DNA of 64,000 nt from Halonotius aquaticus (GCF_003605575.1 NZ_QKNY01000013.1:124001-188000); one strand, 5' to 3'. Numbered from the stretch's first letter, positions 9,200 through 18,666 are shown. Numbers and translations: made by a program. The notes: generated by a model not told the origin, from the letters alone.

Positions 9200-9273
9200 G
9201 CTAGGAGAGCATGGGCGGTTCATGCACTCGACTTGTAATCGAGACTTCCGGGGTTCAAATCCCTGTCCTAGCT
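9200..9273 (+). tRNA. tRNA-Thr (anticodon UGU)
   Basis: A full cloverleaf is visible. Acceptor GCTAGGA pairs with TCCTAGC, the D-stem is GCAT/ATGC, and the anticodon arm is CTCGA-CTTGTAA-TCGAG with TGT at positions 34-36. The T arm is CGGGG-TTCAAAT-CCCTG (one G-T pair), and the discriminator is T. No intron and no encoded CCA. The last few bases overlap the 3' end of the convergent gene that ends at 9268. Confidence 0.95.
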
Positions 9274-10191
9274 TTCCGTTTCTGTCCGTTCGTGGCCTGA
9301 GAGTTCCCCAAACAGCCCAACAACGTGTTCGTGCATTGCCGTCGATAGGCCGTCAACCCATGGTTCTGCGACGCCCGCACGGCCATCGACGCAGCCGGCG
9401 GCACAACAGGCTGCCAGTAGTTCCCGTTCGGTCGATGGATCGTGCAGCCGCGCTTGGCCGGTCAAGTGTTCAAGCGCGGCAACGATCCCATACGCACCCC
9501 AGTTTGAGACGCCGGCGACGACAAGGTGATCGACGGCGGTGGTGGCGGCAATCTGCTCGCCGTGCTCGAGTTTAGCTTCGACGGTCGACCGAATCCGACC
9601 CATCCCGATCTCATTGCCGCCGTCGCCGACCGCGATCGTTGGGATCTCTCGCTCACGCGCCAGCGCAAACAGTGGATCCATCTGCGCGACGTGGGCTGTG
9701 ATGTCGGTTCCTGTCATGCTTCGATAGGTGCGGTCGGCCGTCTCCCCCGGTCGTTCGATAGCGATGACAGCCCCCGGCTCGTAGCGATCGAGGAGTGCTT
9801 CGCTGGTCGCTGTCGTCGTTGCATCCGGTGGTATCGGCTCGAACGGCAGGGTCGCAAGCCCACACACCTCAGCAGCTGCGTCGATCGGTGCCTCTACCCG
9901 TGGCTCGGCGACGATCACCGGCTGGGCACCGAGTGCCTGGAGCGCGCGCGCCAGCACAACCGTCCCTGGCGGGCCGTCAGTTTCCGGCTGCCAATCCGGT
10001 GGAATCGGGAACCCCGTCGTCAGCAACACAGCGTTGCCCGCAGTTGCCACCTCTTGGAGCGTTCGTGCGGCGGCTTCGACCGGCGGTGTGTCGTAGGTCG
10101 CGGTAGCGTGTAACGCTCCGATGCCACGCTCGCCGGGGTCAAACCGAAGGAGGTCATCGAGTGCCGCAAACATAGTCGACATCGGGGCCAC
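9268..10191 (-). CDS. D-glutamate cyclase-like (DUF4392) protein
   Basis: A 307-residue soluble protein with the hallmark GDGGNEIGMG at about residues 189-198, the active-site motif of the DUF4392/D-glutamate cyclase family (dehydration of D-glutamate to 5-oxo-D-proline). Earlier family stretches are VLLTTGFPIPP near 56 and GPPGTVVLARALQALG near 73. The role in haloarchaea is not established; the assignment is by motif. The start could be the ATG at 10191 or the one at 10179 (MSTMFAALDD). The stop codon lies inside the acceptor stem of tRNA-Thr on the other strand. Confidence 0.78.
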   Translation of the reverse strand: MAPMSTMFAALDDLLRFDPGERGIGALHATATYDTPPVEAAARTLQEVATAGNAVLLTTGFPIPPDWQPETDGPPGTVVLARALQALGAQPVIVAEPRVEAPIDAAAEVCGLATLPFEPIPPDATTTATSEALLDRYEPGAVIAIERPGETADRTYRSMTGTDITAHVAQMDPLFALAREREIPTIAVGDGGNEIGMGRIRSTVEAKLEHGEQIAATTAVDHLVVAGVSNWGAYGIVAALEHLTGQARLHDPSTERELLAACCAAGCVDGRAGVAEPWVDGLSTAMHEHVVGLFGELSGHERTETES

Positions 10192-10218
10192 AGCGTGCTA
10201 AACGTAGCGGCGTCGGTG

Positions 10219-12936
10219 TCAGTTCGACGCGCTGGCGGCAGCGAGGCTGTCATCGCTGTCTGGCTCGTCGTCGCGTTTCCGCCGGTTCCGCACGACGAGG
10301 GCGGCGAAGATCCCAAAGCCGACCGTGCGGAGTGTCAGATCCAACAGCAACGCATTCACCGAGATGCTCACCCCGACCAGCCCCAGCAGATCGAAGACAC
10401 TCTCGGAGATGAGCCGTGGGGCCATCAACAGCAGCGAACTGAGCGCGAACCCAGTCCGGGCGGCCGCATCAACGCGGGTGTAGAGCGTCCCGATCACGGT
10501 TGCCCCGAGGGCGATCACTCCCAGGAAGACGCCGATTACGGGTACTAGGATCTCCGGCACCGAGTAGGACAGCTCGGCCAGATCGTTGAGGCCGACAACG
10601 CGGTACTGATCGCGGATCGGCAACTCGGCGGCGTTGGCTTTCTTTCGCAGCAGGACGATCCCCGGGGCGAGCACGAACGCGAAGGGGACAACCGCCTTGT
10701 TCAACGACAGCGAGAACGCCTTGACGCCGGTCTCGAAGGGATCGGATTTGGCGACGCCGCTGGCCGCGTAGGCCGCCACCGCCACCGGCGGCGTGATGTC
10801 GGCGATCACGCCAAAGTACAGGATGAAGAGGTGGGCCGCCAACAGTGGAATCCCGAACTCGACGAGCGGACTCGCCAACATCGAGATGAGGATGATGTAG
10901 GTCACGGTTGTCGGCATCCCCATCCCGAGGATGATGCTGGCGACAGCAGTCACGAGCAGCATGACGACGATGGAGCCACCCGACAGCGCGAGCAACAGGG
11001 AGGTGAGGTTCGGCCCGAGCCCGGAGACGCTGATGACACCGGGGATGATGCCGGCGGCGGCGACTGCGATGACGACCGGCACCGCGGTGCGGGCTCCCTC
11101 GTCCATTGATTTGACGATGAACGCACCGAGGCGGGCCGGCTGGGTGTCGAGATCACGCCCGGTCTTCTCCGAGAGCATCGTCGTCGTTTCGGTGACCTTC
11201 GGATTAAGATTGAGCAGCGACGCATCGAGATCCGGCTTCGAGATCAGTGTGATCGCCCCCGCGATCATCATATACCAACCGAGCCGCGAGCCGACAATCC
11301 CTGCGGCCTCACCGAGTGGAATGCCCGCGGTGGCCCCTCCGAGTAGTCCGGTAACCGGCACACCGGCGAGCGTGAAACTCGCCAACTCAGCGGCGACGAC
11401 AGCGATGAGGACGCCGAGGAGTCGCCCACGTGTCTCTTTGCTGTACGCTGAGACGAGGGCGACCAACGCGACGAGCGCAACCAATGTGAACCACGCTGAC
11501 CGAGAGACCGACAGCCGTTCGATGATAAGGTAGTACAACAGCAGGCCGATCGGCACGAGGTAAAACCAGCCTCGTTTGAGGTGTTCGCCCATCGACACAG
11601 TCTCTTCTTCAAGCCCGCCGATGCCCTCCTGAACAGCTTTGAGGTGAACCATCACCCAGACGCCGAAGAAGAAAACGATCGCTGGGATCGTCGCGAGGAT
11701 GATGATATCCGCAAACGGTGTTGCGGTGTACTGCACCATCAGGAACGCGGCCGCGCCCATCACCGGCGGGAGGATCTGCCCACCCGAGGAGGCTGAGGCC
11801 TCAACAGCCCCGGAGAACTCCGGGGAGTATCCTGATCGCTTCATCAAGGGGATCGTGAACGCGCCGGTCGTCACGGTGTTGGCGATCGATGACCCCGAGA
11901 TTGTCCCCATGAAGCCACTGGCAAGAATACTCGCCTTCGCCGGGCCACCTTTGCGTTGGCCGGTCGCAGCGTAGGCAAGATCAATGAACCACTGACCCGC
12001 ACCGCTCATTTCGAGGAACGAGCCAAAGAGAATGAAGATGTAGATAAAGCTCACCGAGACGGTCACCGGGATTCCGAAGACGCCGTTTTCAGTGTTATAC
12101 CACAGATTTTGAATGATATCTGGCCACGTTAGCTCCGGGATCGCCAGCAGGCCAAGGAACGGCGTGTTGCCGCTGATGAGGTAGCCCCACCGCGCGTAGA
12201 CGATAAAACTCGCCACGATCAACATGAGCGGCAGGCCGAGTGTTCGCCGGGTCGCCTCCAAGACGAGCAGGATACCGATCACGCCGAGGGCCATCGCATA
12301 GGAGTATTCGCTGACAAAGGGAACACCGCCGAAAAGCGGCTGGAGGAACGTGTAGATCGCCGTCACCGGCCGCCCGGAGTCGATCCCGAAGACCCGCATA
12401 TTCTGGATCTCGGCAAACTCCGTCAGGAAGTAAAACGCTGACAACACTGCCCCGATAATACAGGCAATGTCGAAGGCGGTGACCCGTTCCATCTCGGGGT
12501 CGACGAAGGCCCACCGGAAGCCACGCCGCAGGGCGGCTGCCGCCCGCGTGAGTGGATTCTGTTCGCCGACAGCGTCGGATAGTGCGGGGACAATCCGGCC
12601 GAGGTTGCGGACGACGATCCCATCGCCGGTGCTTGATGGAAACAGCAGGAAGGTGATGACGAGCGCGAAGGCGACGTGGACGGCATTCGCCTGTAGCAAC
12701 TGCAGGGAGACCTGAAAGTTTTCAACGAACGGCAGCGGGACGACGAAGGTGAAACTCCGTGCAGCAAGGAACAGTTGGAACAGCGAAAACAGGATCCCGA
12801 TGGCTGCGACGGCAACGGCGGCGATACCTTGTAACGATCGCCGCCGTTCGATCTCGTCGATCAGCTCGTCGGCCTCCGCTTGTGAGAGTTCCTGCTCCGA
12901 TTCGTCGCCGCCGTCGGCGGGTGTGGATGTGCTCAT
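10219..12936 (-). CDS. TRAP transporter fused permease (4TM/12TM type)
   Basis: A 905-residue membrane protein fusing the small DctQ-like and large DctM-like TRAP permease subunits. It opens with an acidic cytoplasmic stretch and a helix (EADELIDEIERR), then about four helices to residue 250, then the long DctM core with ASGFMGTISGSSIANTV near 345 and GMGMPTTVTYIIL near 670, where Na+ and substrate gating residues reside in the family. It works with a TAXI-type binding protein to import an organic acid or amino acid with Na+. The ATG overlaps the stop of the DUF1850 gene (ATGA), placing it third in a three-gene operon. Confidence 0.9.
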   Translation of the reverse strand: MSTSTPADGGDESEQELSQAEADELIDEIERRRSLQGIAAVAVAAIGILFSLFQLFLAARSFTFVVPLPFVENFQVSLQLLQANAVHVAFALVITFLLFPSSTGDGIVVRNLGRIVPALSDAVGEQNPLTRAAAALRRGFRWAFVDPEMERVTAFDIACIIGAVLSAFYFLTEFAEIQNMRVFGIDSGRPVTAIYTFLQPLFGGVPFVSEYSYAMALGVIGILLVLEATRRTLGLPLMLIVASFIVYARWGYLISGNTPFLGLLAIPELTWPDIIQNLWYNTENGVFGIPVTVSVSFIYIFILFGSFLEMSGAGQWFIDLAYAATGQRKGGPAKASILASGFMGTISGSSIANTVTTGAFTIPLMKRSGYSPEFSGAVEASASSGGQILPPVMGAAAFLMVQYTATPFADIIILATIPAIVFFFGVWVMVHLKAVQEGIGGLEEETVSMGEHLKRGWFYLVPIGLLLYYLIIERLSVSRSAWFTLVALVALVALVSAYSKETRGRLLGVLIAVVAAELASFTLAGVPVTGLLGGATAGIPLGEAAGIVGSRLGWYMMIAGAITLISKPDLDASLLNLNPKVTETTTMLSEKTGRDLDTQPARLGAFIVKSMDEGARTAVPVVIAVAAAGIIPGVISVSGLGPNLTSLLLALSGGSIVVMLLVTAVASIILGMGMPTTVTYIILISMLASPLVEFGIPLLAAHLFILYFGVIADITPPVAVAAYAASGVAKSDPFETGVKAFSLSLNKAVVPFAFVLAPGIVLLRKKANAAELPIRDQYRVVGLNDLAELSYSVPEILVPVIGVFLGVIALGATVIGTLYTRVDAAARTGFALSSLLLMAPRLISESVFDLLGLVGVSISVNALLLDLTLRTVGFGIFAALVVRNRRKRDDEPDSDDSLAAASASN

Positions 12937-13493
12937 AGGATGCGCTCGATGAGAGATCGTCGTTCGATGTGGAGACGGACGTCCCGGGCGTCGCTTACGG
13001 CAACGAGGTCATGTCGTGTGCCATCGATTATCAATGTATGGTTGGCGACGCGGCCAGGTGACACCAACAACTCCTCAAGTTCTGTGATCGGTTCCTCGGG
13101 GGCGTACACAAGCGTCCCGTTGACGTTCGTGACGTTAACACGGGCGGGCAACCCCCAGCCGTAGGATTCGAACTCCATGCGGGTGTTGACCAGCGTCGTT
13201 CCCTCGACGTGATACCGGTCGTAGACGCGGGATTTCTCGACGCTATGGGTGTATTCGAGGGCCACGATGCTCTCGTTGTCGACCGGCTCTGAGAGGTACT
13301 GCTCGCCGGTGTGGATATCCTCGACGATCAGGACACGCTCGGCTGGCAGCGTCCCGACAAGTCCGGCCCCGAGCACCGCGGCTACGAGGACAGCGAGGAG
13401 CCACCATCGCCCGGAAACGCCCTGACGCAGTGCTGTGAATCGTTTGGTAACCACTCTAGCGTTGTCACATGGGTTCCGTCGTCTTTCGAGCAC
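12933..13493 (-). CDS. DUF1850 domain protein of the TRAP operon
   Basis: A protein of up to 186 residues with one hydrophobic segment (WWLLAVLVAAVLGAGLVGTL) near the N-terminus and a compact extracytoplasmic domain. The DUF1850 signature is VALEYTHSVEKSRVYDRYHV followed by FESYGWGLPA. DUF1850 genes recur with TAXI-type TRAP transporters, as here, but their exact role is unknown. The longest frame starts at a GTG at 13493; a GTG at 13454 (giving VVTKRFTALRQG) is an equally plausible start since it puts a basic patch directly before the helix. The stop overlaps the permease start. Confidence 0.75.
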   Translation of the reverse strand: MLERRRNPCDNARVVTKRFTALRQGVSGRWWLLAVLVAAVLGAGLVGTLPAERVLIVEDIHTGEQYLSEPVDNESIVALEYTHSVEKSRVYDRYHVEGTTLVNTRMEFESYGWGLPARVNVTNVNGTLVYAPEEPITELEELLVSPGRVANHTLIIDGTRHDLVAVSDARDVRLHIERRSLIERIL

Positions 13494-13594
13494 CGCTATC
13501 GATAGTCAGTTGCCCGTCGACAGCGATGCTCGGTCGATCAGTCGCGGCGACAGCAGTCGACCGCAGCGGCGGCGTCGCCACCGCAGGAGTGCGC

Positions 13595-14593
13595 TTAGGC
13601 GTCGAAGTACGCTGCCGCGCCGTCGTTGAGCTCGATCGACATGCCATCTTGGGCGCTGTCGACCGTGATGAAGTCAGTCTTGATCGTCAGCTCATCGAGG
13701 TTGTCGAAGATGGCCGCGGTGACCGTCTCGACAGTGTCGGCGTCGACGCCGCTGTGGGTGGCGATCATCGCCTGGACGGCGACAGTTTCGACATCCTCCT
13801 CGACGCCGCTGTAGGTTCCACCGGGGATGGTGTCGTCGGCAAACCACGAGGCGTCGGATTTGACGGTCTCTCGAACCTCGCCGTCGATGGGAACGATCTG
13901 GACATCGTTGGTGTTAGCGAGATCCTCGATCGCGCCGACCGGCCAGCCGCCGACGACGAACGCCGCGTCGATGTCGCCGTTGGCGAGCTGTTCGGAGGCC
14001 TGCGAGAAGCCGGCGTTCTGCTCGTTGTAGTCGCTGATGCCCGCGGATTCGAGAATCTGGTTGGCGTTAACCTGTGTCCCCGAGCCGAGGTCACCGGTGT
14101 TGATCGTCGCGCCGCTGAGGTCGTCGATCGTCGAGATGTCGTTGCCGGCCAGCGTGACGAGCGTGATCGTTTCCGGATACAGCGTGGCGACACCCTGCAG
14201 TGACTCGATCGGACTCCGCTCGAAGGCATCGATCCCGGTGCCGTTTTTCGCAAAGGAGGCGATGTCGTTTTGAATGAGTGCGAAGTCCGCTGAGCCATCC
14301 GAGAGGCTGCCGACGTTCTCAACGCTGGCACCCGTCGACTGGACGTTCAGCGAGAAGTCCGTGTTGGCTTCAACGATCGTCTTGATCTCGTTAGACAGCG
14401 GGAAATACGTCCCACCGGTGCCGCCGGCGTGCCAGCTCAGCCGGTTGGCGGTGCCGCCGCCATCGCCACCGTCTTCCTCGCTGCCGTCGCCGCTATCGCC
14501 GCCGTCGCCGTTGCCTGCACAGCCGGCTAAGGCCGCGACACTTGCGATACCAGTCGTTGCAATGAACCGCCGTCGTGTTTGATCTGTTGGCAT
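13595..14593 (-). CDS. TAXI family TRAP transporter solute-binding lipoprotein
   Basis: A 332-residue extracytoplasmic binding protein. The N-terminus TRRRFIATTGIASVAALAGC is a Tat signal with a lipobox Cys, so the protein is folded before export and lipid-anchored outside. A Gly/Asp/Glu linker follows, then the TAXI domain (SWHAGGTGGTYFPLSNEI, then VQSTGASVENV and DLGSGTQVNANQIL). TAXI proteins deliver small carboxylates such as glutamate-like solutes to TRAP permeases; the ligand here is unknown. The ATG at 14593 is chosen since the twin-Arg follows six residues later. It is the first gene of the operon with DUF1850 and the fused permease. Confidence 0.9.
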   Translation of the reverse strand: MPTDQTRRRFIATTGIASVAALAGCAGNGDGGDSGDGSEEDGGDGGGTANRLSWHAGGTGGTYFPLSNEIKTIVEANTDFSLNVQSTGASVENVGSLSDGSADFALIQNDIASFAKNGTGIDAFERSPIESLQGVATLYPETITLVTLAGNDISTIDDLSGATINTGDLGSGTQVNANQILESAGISDYNEQNAGFSQASEQLANGDIDAAFVVGGWPVGAIEDLANTNDVQIVPIDGEVRETVKSDASWFADDTIPGGTYSGVEEDVETVAVQAMIATHSGVDADTVETVTAAIFDNLDELTIKTDFITVDSAQDGMSIELNDGAAAYFDA

Positions 14594-14618
14594 ACGAATG
14601 TCTATATTTATCATGGAC

Positions 14619-14627
14619 ATATAAATA
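14619..14627 (-). promoter_or_regulatory. TATA element of the TAXI-TRAP operon
   Basis: The AT-only run atataaata lies about 26-34 nt before the ATG at 14593 and belongs to a longer AT-rich stretch (14600-14655). It is partly mirrored by tatattta at 14603-14610, forming an AT-rich dyad around the likely transcription start. Confidence 0.5.
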
Positions 14628-14793
14628 TCACCCAAAAGTCCGGCAAAACGATATATTGGACTCGTACAACGCGTTCATATGTTCACCCGCGCCGGAACGT
14701 GTGACGATGGTATCAGGGGCGATGCTCCCAGCAGCCGACGCTGCGTCGGCGTGAACCGATGTCTTTGAGCCCTCCGCCCGAGACAACGCATCT

Positions 14794-15204
14794 ATGTCGA
14801 TGCCCCCAACCTGCCCCTCGGGCTGGCTTGTCAGCACTTCCCAGCCAACACACCTCAGCCTACTGTACCGTCCGGATGGCCGCTCACTGCTTGTTCGGCC
14901 GACCGAGCCTACACCCGTCTCAGCCGACCCCGAAGCCGTTGAGGCGTGGACGGTGAAGGGACTGGCCGGCTACGGGCCGCGCTATCCGATCTTTGCTGAG
15001 GCTGTCACCCGAGACGAGGCCGTCGCCACCGCGGAGTCAGTGATGGCCACGATCGCCGACGGCGACGAGCCAACGCCGGTTCGGGTCAGCGATCAGGGTG
15101 CCGGCACCGAAGCTGCGGCCACCGACGCCAACGCGACTGCTGACGCGACCGACGATCAAGCTGCCCTTACTGCCTTCGCCGACGAATCTGATGACGCGGG
15201 CTGA
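14794..15204 (+). CDS. Hypothetical haloarchaeal protein
   Basis: A 136-residue protein of unknown function. The first two thirds look folded (LLYRPDGRSLLVRPTEPTPV, then VEAWTVKGLAGYGPRYP and a helix AVTRDEAVATAESVMATIAD). The last 45 residues are low-complexity Ala/Thr/Asp. No motif was recognised. The start could be the ATG at 14794 or 14800. A Tat lipoprotein gene follows 66 nt downstream on the same strand, so the two may be cotranscribed. Confidence 0.55.
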   Translation: MSMPPTCPSGWLVSTSQPTHLSLLYRPDGRSLLVRPTEPTPVSADPEAVEAWTVKGLAGYGPRYPIFAEAVTRDEAVATAESVMATIADGDEPTPVRVSDQGAGTEAAATDANATADATDDQAALTAFADESDDAG

Positions 15205-15270
15205 GCGACCGTGTTTCAGCCTCGGAAACACGCCCACAGACCTATATCGGTGGCGACGCGTCCGTCGGCC

Positions 15271-16242
15271 ATGCCCTCCCTGTCCAGACGTAAGCTGTTG
15301 GCCGGCTGTGCGGCCGGACTGACCGCCGGCCTGGCTGGCTGTGCCGATCCCGATGCGGTGATGTATGTTGAATCGGTACCCGCCGCCACCGACATCGCAA
15401 CGCAGGCGACGACAGCACCGGACAGCCGTGATGCTGAGACAGCCGAGTTGGTCGCTGAAACCGTCGCCGGCGGCACGAACCGCACCAGCCGGAACGACCG
15501 CGGGAACCCACCGTATCAACCCAATCGGCCGGTTCGATACAACGGCACGGTCTACGATCTCAACTGGGACGCCACCGGCAGACAACAACAGCGCACCGAG
15601 TATCTCCTCTCGGTGACCATCCACGACGCTGACAGCGACTATGCCCCCGAGATCAGCTTCGACGAACTGCCAGCTGTCGATCAGGAACGGCTGACCCCGC
15701 TTCCGCGCGTTATCGGCCAGATCGAAGAGGCAAACGAAACCCCCGGCCTCCCGGAGCCCTTCGAGCGGCAGGCGTGGTATCCACCGGCTGACCGCGAGGC
15801 GTCAGCGTTGGTGCCCGAGCCAGCGTACGACACCATCGAGGTCAACGGCTACCCAGTGACGGTGACGGTCGAACCGGTCACCGTCCAGCTTGACGTCTTT
15901 GCCTACACCGCGACCGAACGGGCGTCGTCGCTGGCGGCGTTCGGCCGGGAGCTTCGATCGGCCCACCGGTTTCCGTTGATCCGGCTCAGCGATGCTGAAC
16001 GTGAGTTTTTCGAGATGGTCATCGAGGAGGGCTCCTTCTACAAGGGTGGCTTTGACGACGTGGAGGACGGTGTCTTCGAGGGTGTCGCCGAGCAGTTCGT
16101 GCGCCAGCCGGCGCTGTTTACCCAGTATGACTCGGAAGCCGAGTGGCTCACGCGCTACGATGGCACCGACTACTGGGTGACGATCGATTTCGTCCGGATG
16201 TCCGAGTTCGCTGACCGGATTCAACCCGTCGAGGAACTGTAG
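15271..16242 (+). CDS. Tat-exported putative lipoprotein, unknown function
   Basis: A 323-residue protein opening MPSLSRRKLLAGCAAGLTAG with a lipobox ending LAGC. It is therefore probably exported by Tat and lipid-anchored. The mature part is acidic and rich in aromatic residues, with stretches RYNGTVYDLNWDATGRQQQR, VNGYPVTVTVEPVTVQLDVF and a C-terminal LTRYDGTDYWVTIDFVRM. No enzymatic motif was recognised. The ATG at 15271 was chosen over an earlier frame extension because the twin-Arg signal starts there. It stands alone between a hypothetical gene upstream and a convergent membrane gene. Confidence 0.68.
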   Translation: MPSLSRRKLLAGCAAGLTAGLAGCADPDAVMYVESVPAATDIATQATTAPDSRDAETAELVAETVAGGTNRTSRNDRGNPPYQPNRPVRYNGTVYDLNWDATGRQQQRTEYLLSVTIHDADSDYAPEISFDELPAVDQERLTPLPRVIGQIEEANETPGLPEPFERQAWYPPADREASALVPEPAYDTIEVNGYPVTVTVEPVTVQLDVFAYTATERASSLAAFGRELRSAHRFPLIRLSDAEREFFEMVIEEGSFYKGGFDDVEDGVFEGVAEQFVRQPALFTQYDSEAEWLTRYDGTDYWVTIDFVRMSEFADRIQPVEEL

Positions 16243-16287
16243 GCCGCGCTGGCTGTAGTCGGTGTGTGGTTCAGCAACGCACCCGAG

Positions 16288-17406
16288 TTACTCGGTGGTA
16301 GCTGTCTCGTCGTCAGCGGTGGTTTCGTCGTCGTCGCCAACCTGAGGTTTGGTGGCTGGTTCGTCGCCACCAGCATTGCTATCGGCCGTGTCGTCGCCAG
16401 CGTTGCTGTTGTCGGCTCCGTCGTCAGGTTCGGTTTCAACGACGGCTGTGCCCGCACTGTTTCCCTCGGTTGTGTCGCTTCCGCCGGTTAGGTCGTCGGT
16501 GATCATCGCCAATGACGGCTCCACGTCACTAAGGAGCAACAGCGCGTAGTACCGCAGGTAGCTCCGGACGGGAGCCCGTATCAGTGATACCACATACCGG
16601 TAGCCAAGATAGCCGGCGATGACCCCAGCCGCTACAACCGGTTCAAGTGCGGGAACGCTCTCGGTGACAAGGACGCCACCGCCGACCAACAGCAAGCCAC
16701 CGATGGTCATCGCGAAGAAGCTCAGTATGAACAGCGCGATGCCGACCACCGTACTGATCACGACGGCAACGAGCAGAAATACGGCCACGGCCGTCCAGTG
16801 GCCGCTGATCGCGCGGGTGAACCGCCGCCACGCGCCGAGTGGGCCGCGATGTTCGTACTGCATGATCGGCACGACAAAGGCGTTGGTCAGCGTACTGGTG
16901 ACGAGCCAGCCGACGGCCGCCACGGCTGCGGTCACTCCGATGAAGAGGATATCGCTGTCGGTCAGCTCTCCGGCTGCTGGCGGCTGCGTGATCCCAACAG
17001 TTGCGGCGACCACCGCCGCGACGACTGCGATTGCACCGAGGATGAGAGCCGCACGAAACGCCATCAGCCAGCCGGCCCGCCGGAGATTTGCTCTGACGTA
17101 TGATCGTACCGGGAGCCGCCCGGAGCGCAGCGAGGCAACAAAGACAAAATCGGCAACGGCGGCCACGTATCCGACGACACCGACAAGCAGGAGTGCGATA
17201 GCTAGTGGGCCAGTGGTTTGTTGCCAATTGACTGATTCCACTGGCTGTTCAGGGGTAAGGACACCGAGCGTGTTCATCCCGACCCCCGCACCGATCGAAA
17301 ACAGGAGCACGACGACACCGAGTGTGAGCCACCCGCTGATGCCGAGGGCCGCGAGGTATCGCTTTGTGGTGCCACCAGCCGCTTGGAGGCGGTCAGTTGT
17401 CGCCAT
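16288..17406 (-). CDS. DUF7544-like multi-pass membrane protein
   Basis: A 372-residue integral membrane protein with about six hydrophobic segments between residues 20 and 290, followed by a disordered acidic Asp/Thr/Asn tail of about 65 residues. The stretch QYEHRGPLGAWRRFTRAISG between helices, and VVSLIRAPVRSYLRYYALLL near the end, resemble haloarchaeal DUF7544 proteins. The function is unknown. The ATG at 17406 (MATTDRLQAAGG) is preferred because the upstream 41 in-frame residues are low-complexity. About 264 nt before the next gene hold no convincing coding sequence. Confidence 0.65.
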   Translation of the reverse strand: MATTDRLQAAGGTTKRYLAALGISGWLTLGVVVLLFSIGAGVGMNTLGVLTPEQPVESVNWQQTTGPLAIALLLVGVVGYVAAVADFVFVASLRSGRLPVRSYVRANLRRAGWLMAFRAALILGAIAVVAAVVAATVGITQPPAAGELTDSDILFIGVTAAVAAVGWLVTSTLTNAFVVPIMQYEHRGPLGAWRRFTRAISGHWTAVAVFLLVAVVISTVVGIALFILSFFAMTIGGLLLVGGGVLVTESVPALEPVVAAGVIAGYLGYRYVVSLIRAPVRSYLRYYALLLLSDVEPSLAMITDDLTGGSDTTEGNSAGTAVVETEPDDGADNSNAGDDTADSNAGGDEPATKPQVGDDDETTADDETATTE

Positions 17407-17670
17407 CGCTGGCCTCCGGTCGGGCGTCACGGTAGTCGGGTGTTGACCCTGCGTCGTTGTGGATGGTTGCTTTCTGTGAATCGTTACGATCGACCATCGT
17501 CCGTCGATGGGAGATTGCCTTGCAGTCACCGGTGGCGACTAGGCTGTCGCAGCCGGTCTGTCGTGGAGGGCAGCGTCGTTGCACGAGTGACCCTGCGTAG
17601 ACAATCCAGATAAACCGCGATGGCGGATTTCACAGCGCGAAGCCACTGCCAAATTACACGCCGCCGTCGC

Positions 17671-18303
17671 TCATGCTCGGCGGAACCATACGACGAGTGC
17701 GGCCACAACAAGGCCGCCAACAAAAAACACCAGTCCAGGTTCAAGCACCTCGATAATGAGCCACTGGAGCGTTGGGTCGGTACTTGCTTCGGCGGCCGCT
17801 TCCATCGCCGCATCCTCGGTGGCTGTCATCGTCGTGGCCTCGCGGGCCTGCGGGCGCACCGCGAACTCACGCGCAACGAGCCACTGCACGAGGAGACTCG
17901 CCACACCCAACACGGCCAATCCGCCGACGACGTGGTGCAGCGATTCTTTGATCGCTGGTAGTCGATCCGCGTCGCCAACGAAAACCAGCGGATCGCTGGC
18001 AGGCGCGAAGACGGTCATCTCGTTGCCTTTCCCGGAGTAGACTGTCTCGACCGGTTCGACGAGACCGGCGTCTTGGAGTGTCTCCAGGTGATACTGGACG
18101 TTTTGGATCGAGGTGTCGACGCTTTCGGCGAGTTCGGAGGTGGTCTGTGGCTCGGTAAACAGGGCCCGGTAAACACGGCGACGTGTGGTCGGCGACAACG
18201 CTGACAGCACCTCATCGGCACCCTCGTCTTCCATCTCCATGATGCGAGGCTGCTGGGTCGGCGCACTCGATCGTTGTTGGAGCCGCTCGATGAAATCGGC
18301 CAT
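17671..18303 (-). CDS. Winged-helix transcriptional regulator with two membrane helices
   Basis: A 210-residue protein. Residues of about 30-95 form an ArsR-like winged helix (LSPTTRRRVYRALFTEPQTT, then ELAESVDTSIQNVQYHLETL and GLVEPVETVYSGKGNEMTVF). The C-terminal half carries two hydrophobic helices (VVGGLAVLGVASLLVQWLV near 124-142 and VFFVGGLVVAALVVWF near 191-206) separated by an Ala/Glu/Thr stretch. A membrane-anchored DNA-binding regulator is a recurrent haloarchaeal design; the target genes and signal are unknown. It is transcribed singly and the upstream amphi-Trp gene is 75 nt away on the same strand. Confidence 0.75.
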   Translation of the reverse strand: MADFIERLQQRSSAPTQQPRIMEMEDEGADEVLSALSPTTRRRVYRALFTEPQTTSELAESVDTSIQNVQYHLETLQDAGLVEPVETVYSGKGNEMTVFAPASDPLVFVGDADRLPAIKESLHHVVGGLAVLGVASLLVQWLVAREFAVRPQAREATTMTATEDAAMEAAAEASTDPTLQWLIIEVLEPGLVFFVGGLVVAALVVWFRRA

Positions 18304-18378
18304 CGTGGCGTGGCTTCACAGCCGAACTATTTGCGTGTGTTCCAGACTCAAATCAGGATTGTAGTGCTGATAGCCGGC

Positions 18379-18666
18379 TCACTCGATCCGCAACTCGCTG
18401 TCGGAGCTCTCGCTTCCGCTGTCGGCCTCGTCCCACTCAAGTTCAAATTCGACGCTCAACTCGGTCATGTTCCCCGCCGGTCCTTCTCGCTCGGCTTTGA
18501 CCTCGAAAGTTGGCCGTGCCGGCGGATCCATCGTGGTCGACTCCGAACCGGAACTGAGCGTGATCGCCTCGCCGGCTGCGAGTTTGTCGGCGACATCGTG
18601 GAGGTATGTTGCGATCTCCTCGCGGCTGTACTGCTGTTCCGAACTGAAGAGCACTTCTTCTGGCAT
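18379..18666 (-). CDS. Amphi-Trp domain protein
   Basis: A 95-residue acidic protein beginning MPEEVLFSSEQQYSREEIA and continuing YLHDVADKLAAGEAITL. This N-terminal pattern matches the amphi-Trp domain family of haloarchaea. The middle strand pair ARPTFEVKAEREG and LSVEFELEWDE is followed by a short Ser/Asp/Glu tail. The molecular role is unknown. The ATG at 18666 is preferred because the domain starts there; a longer frame to 18747 is not family-like. Confidence 0.75.
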   Translation of the reverse strand: MPEEVLFSSEQQYSREEIATYLHDVADKLAAGEAITLSSGSESTTMDPPARPTFEVKAEREGPAGNMTELSVEFELEWDEADSGSESSDSELRIE

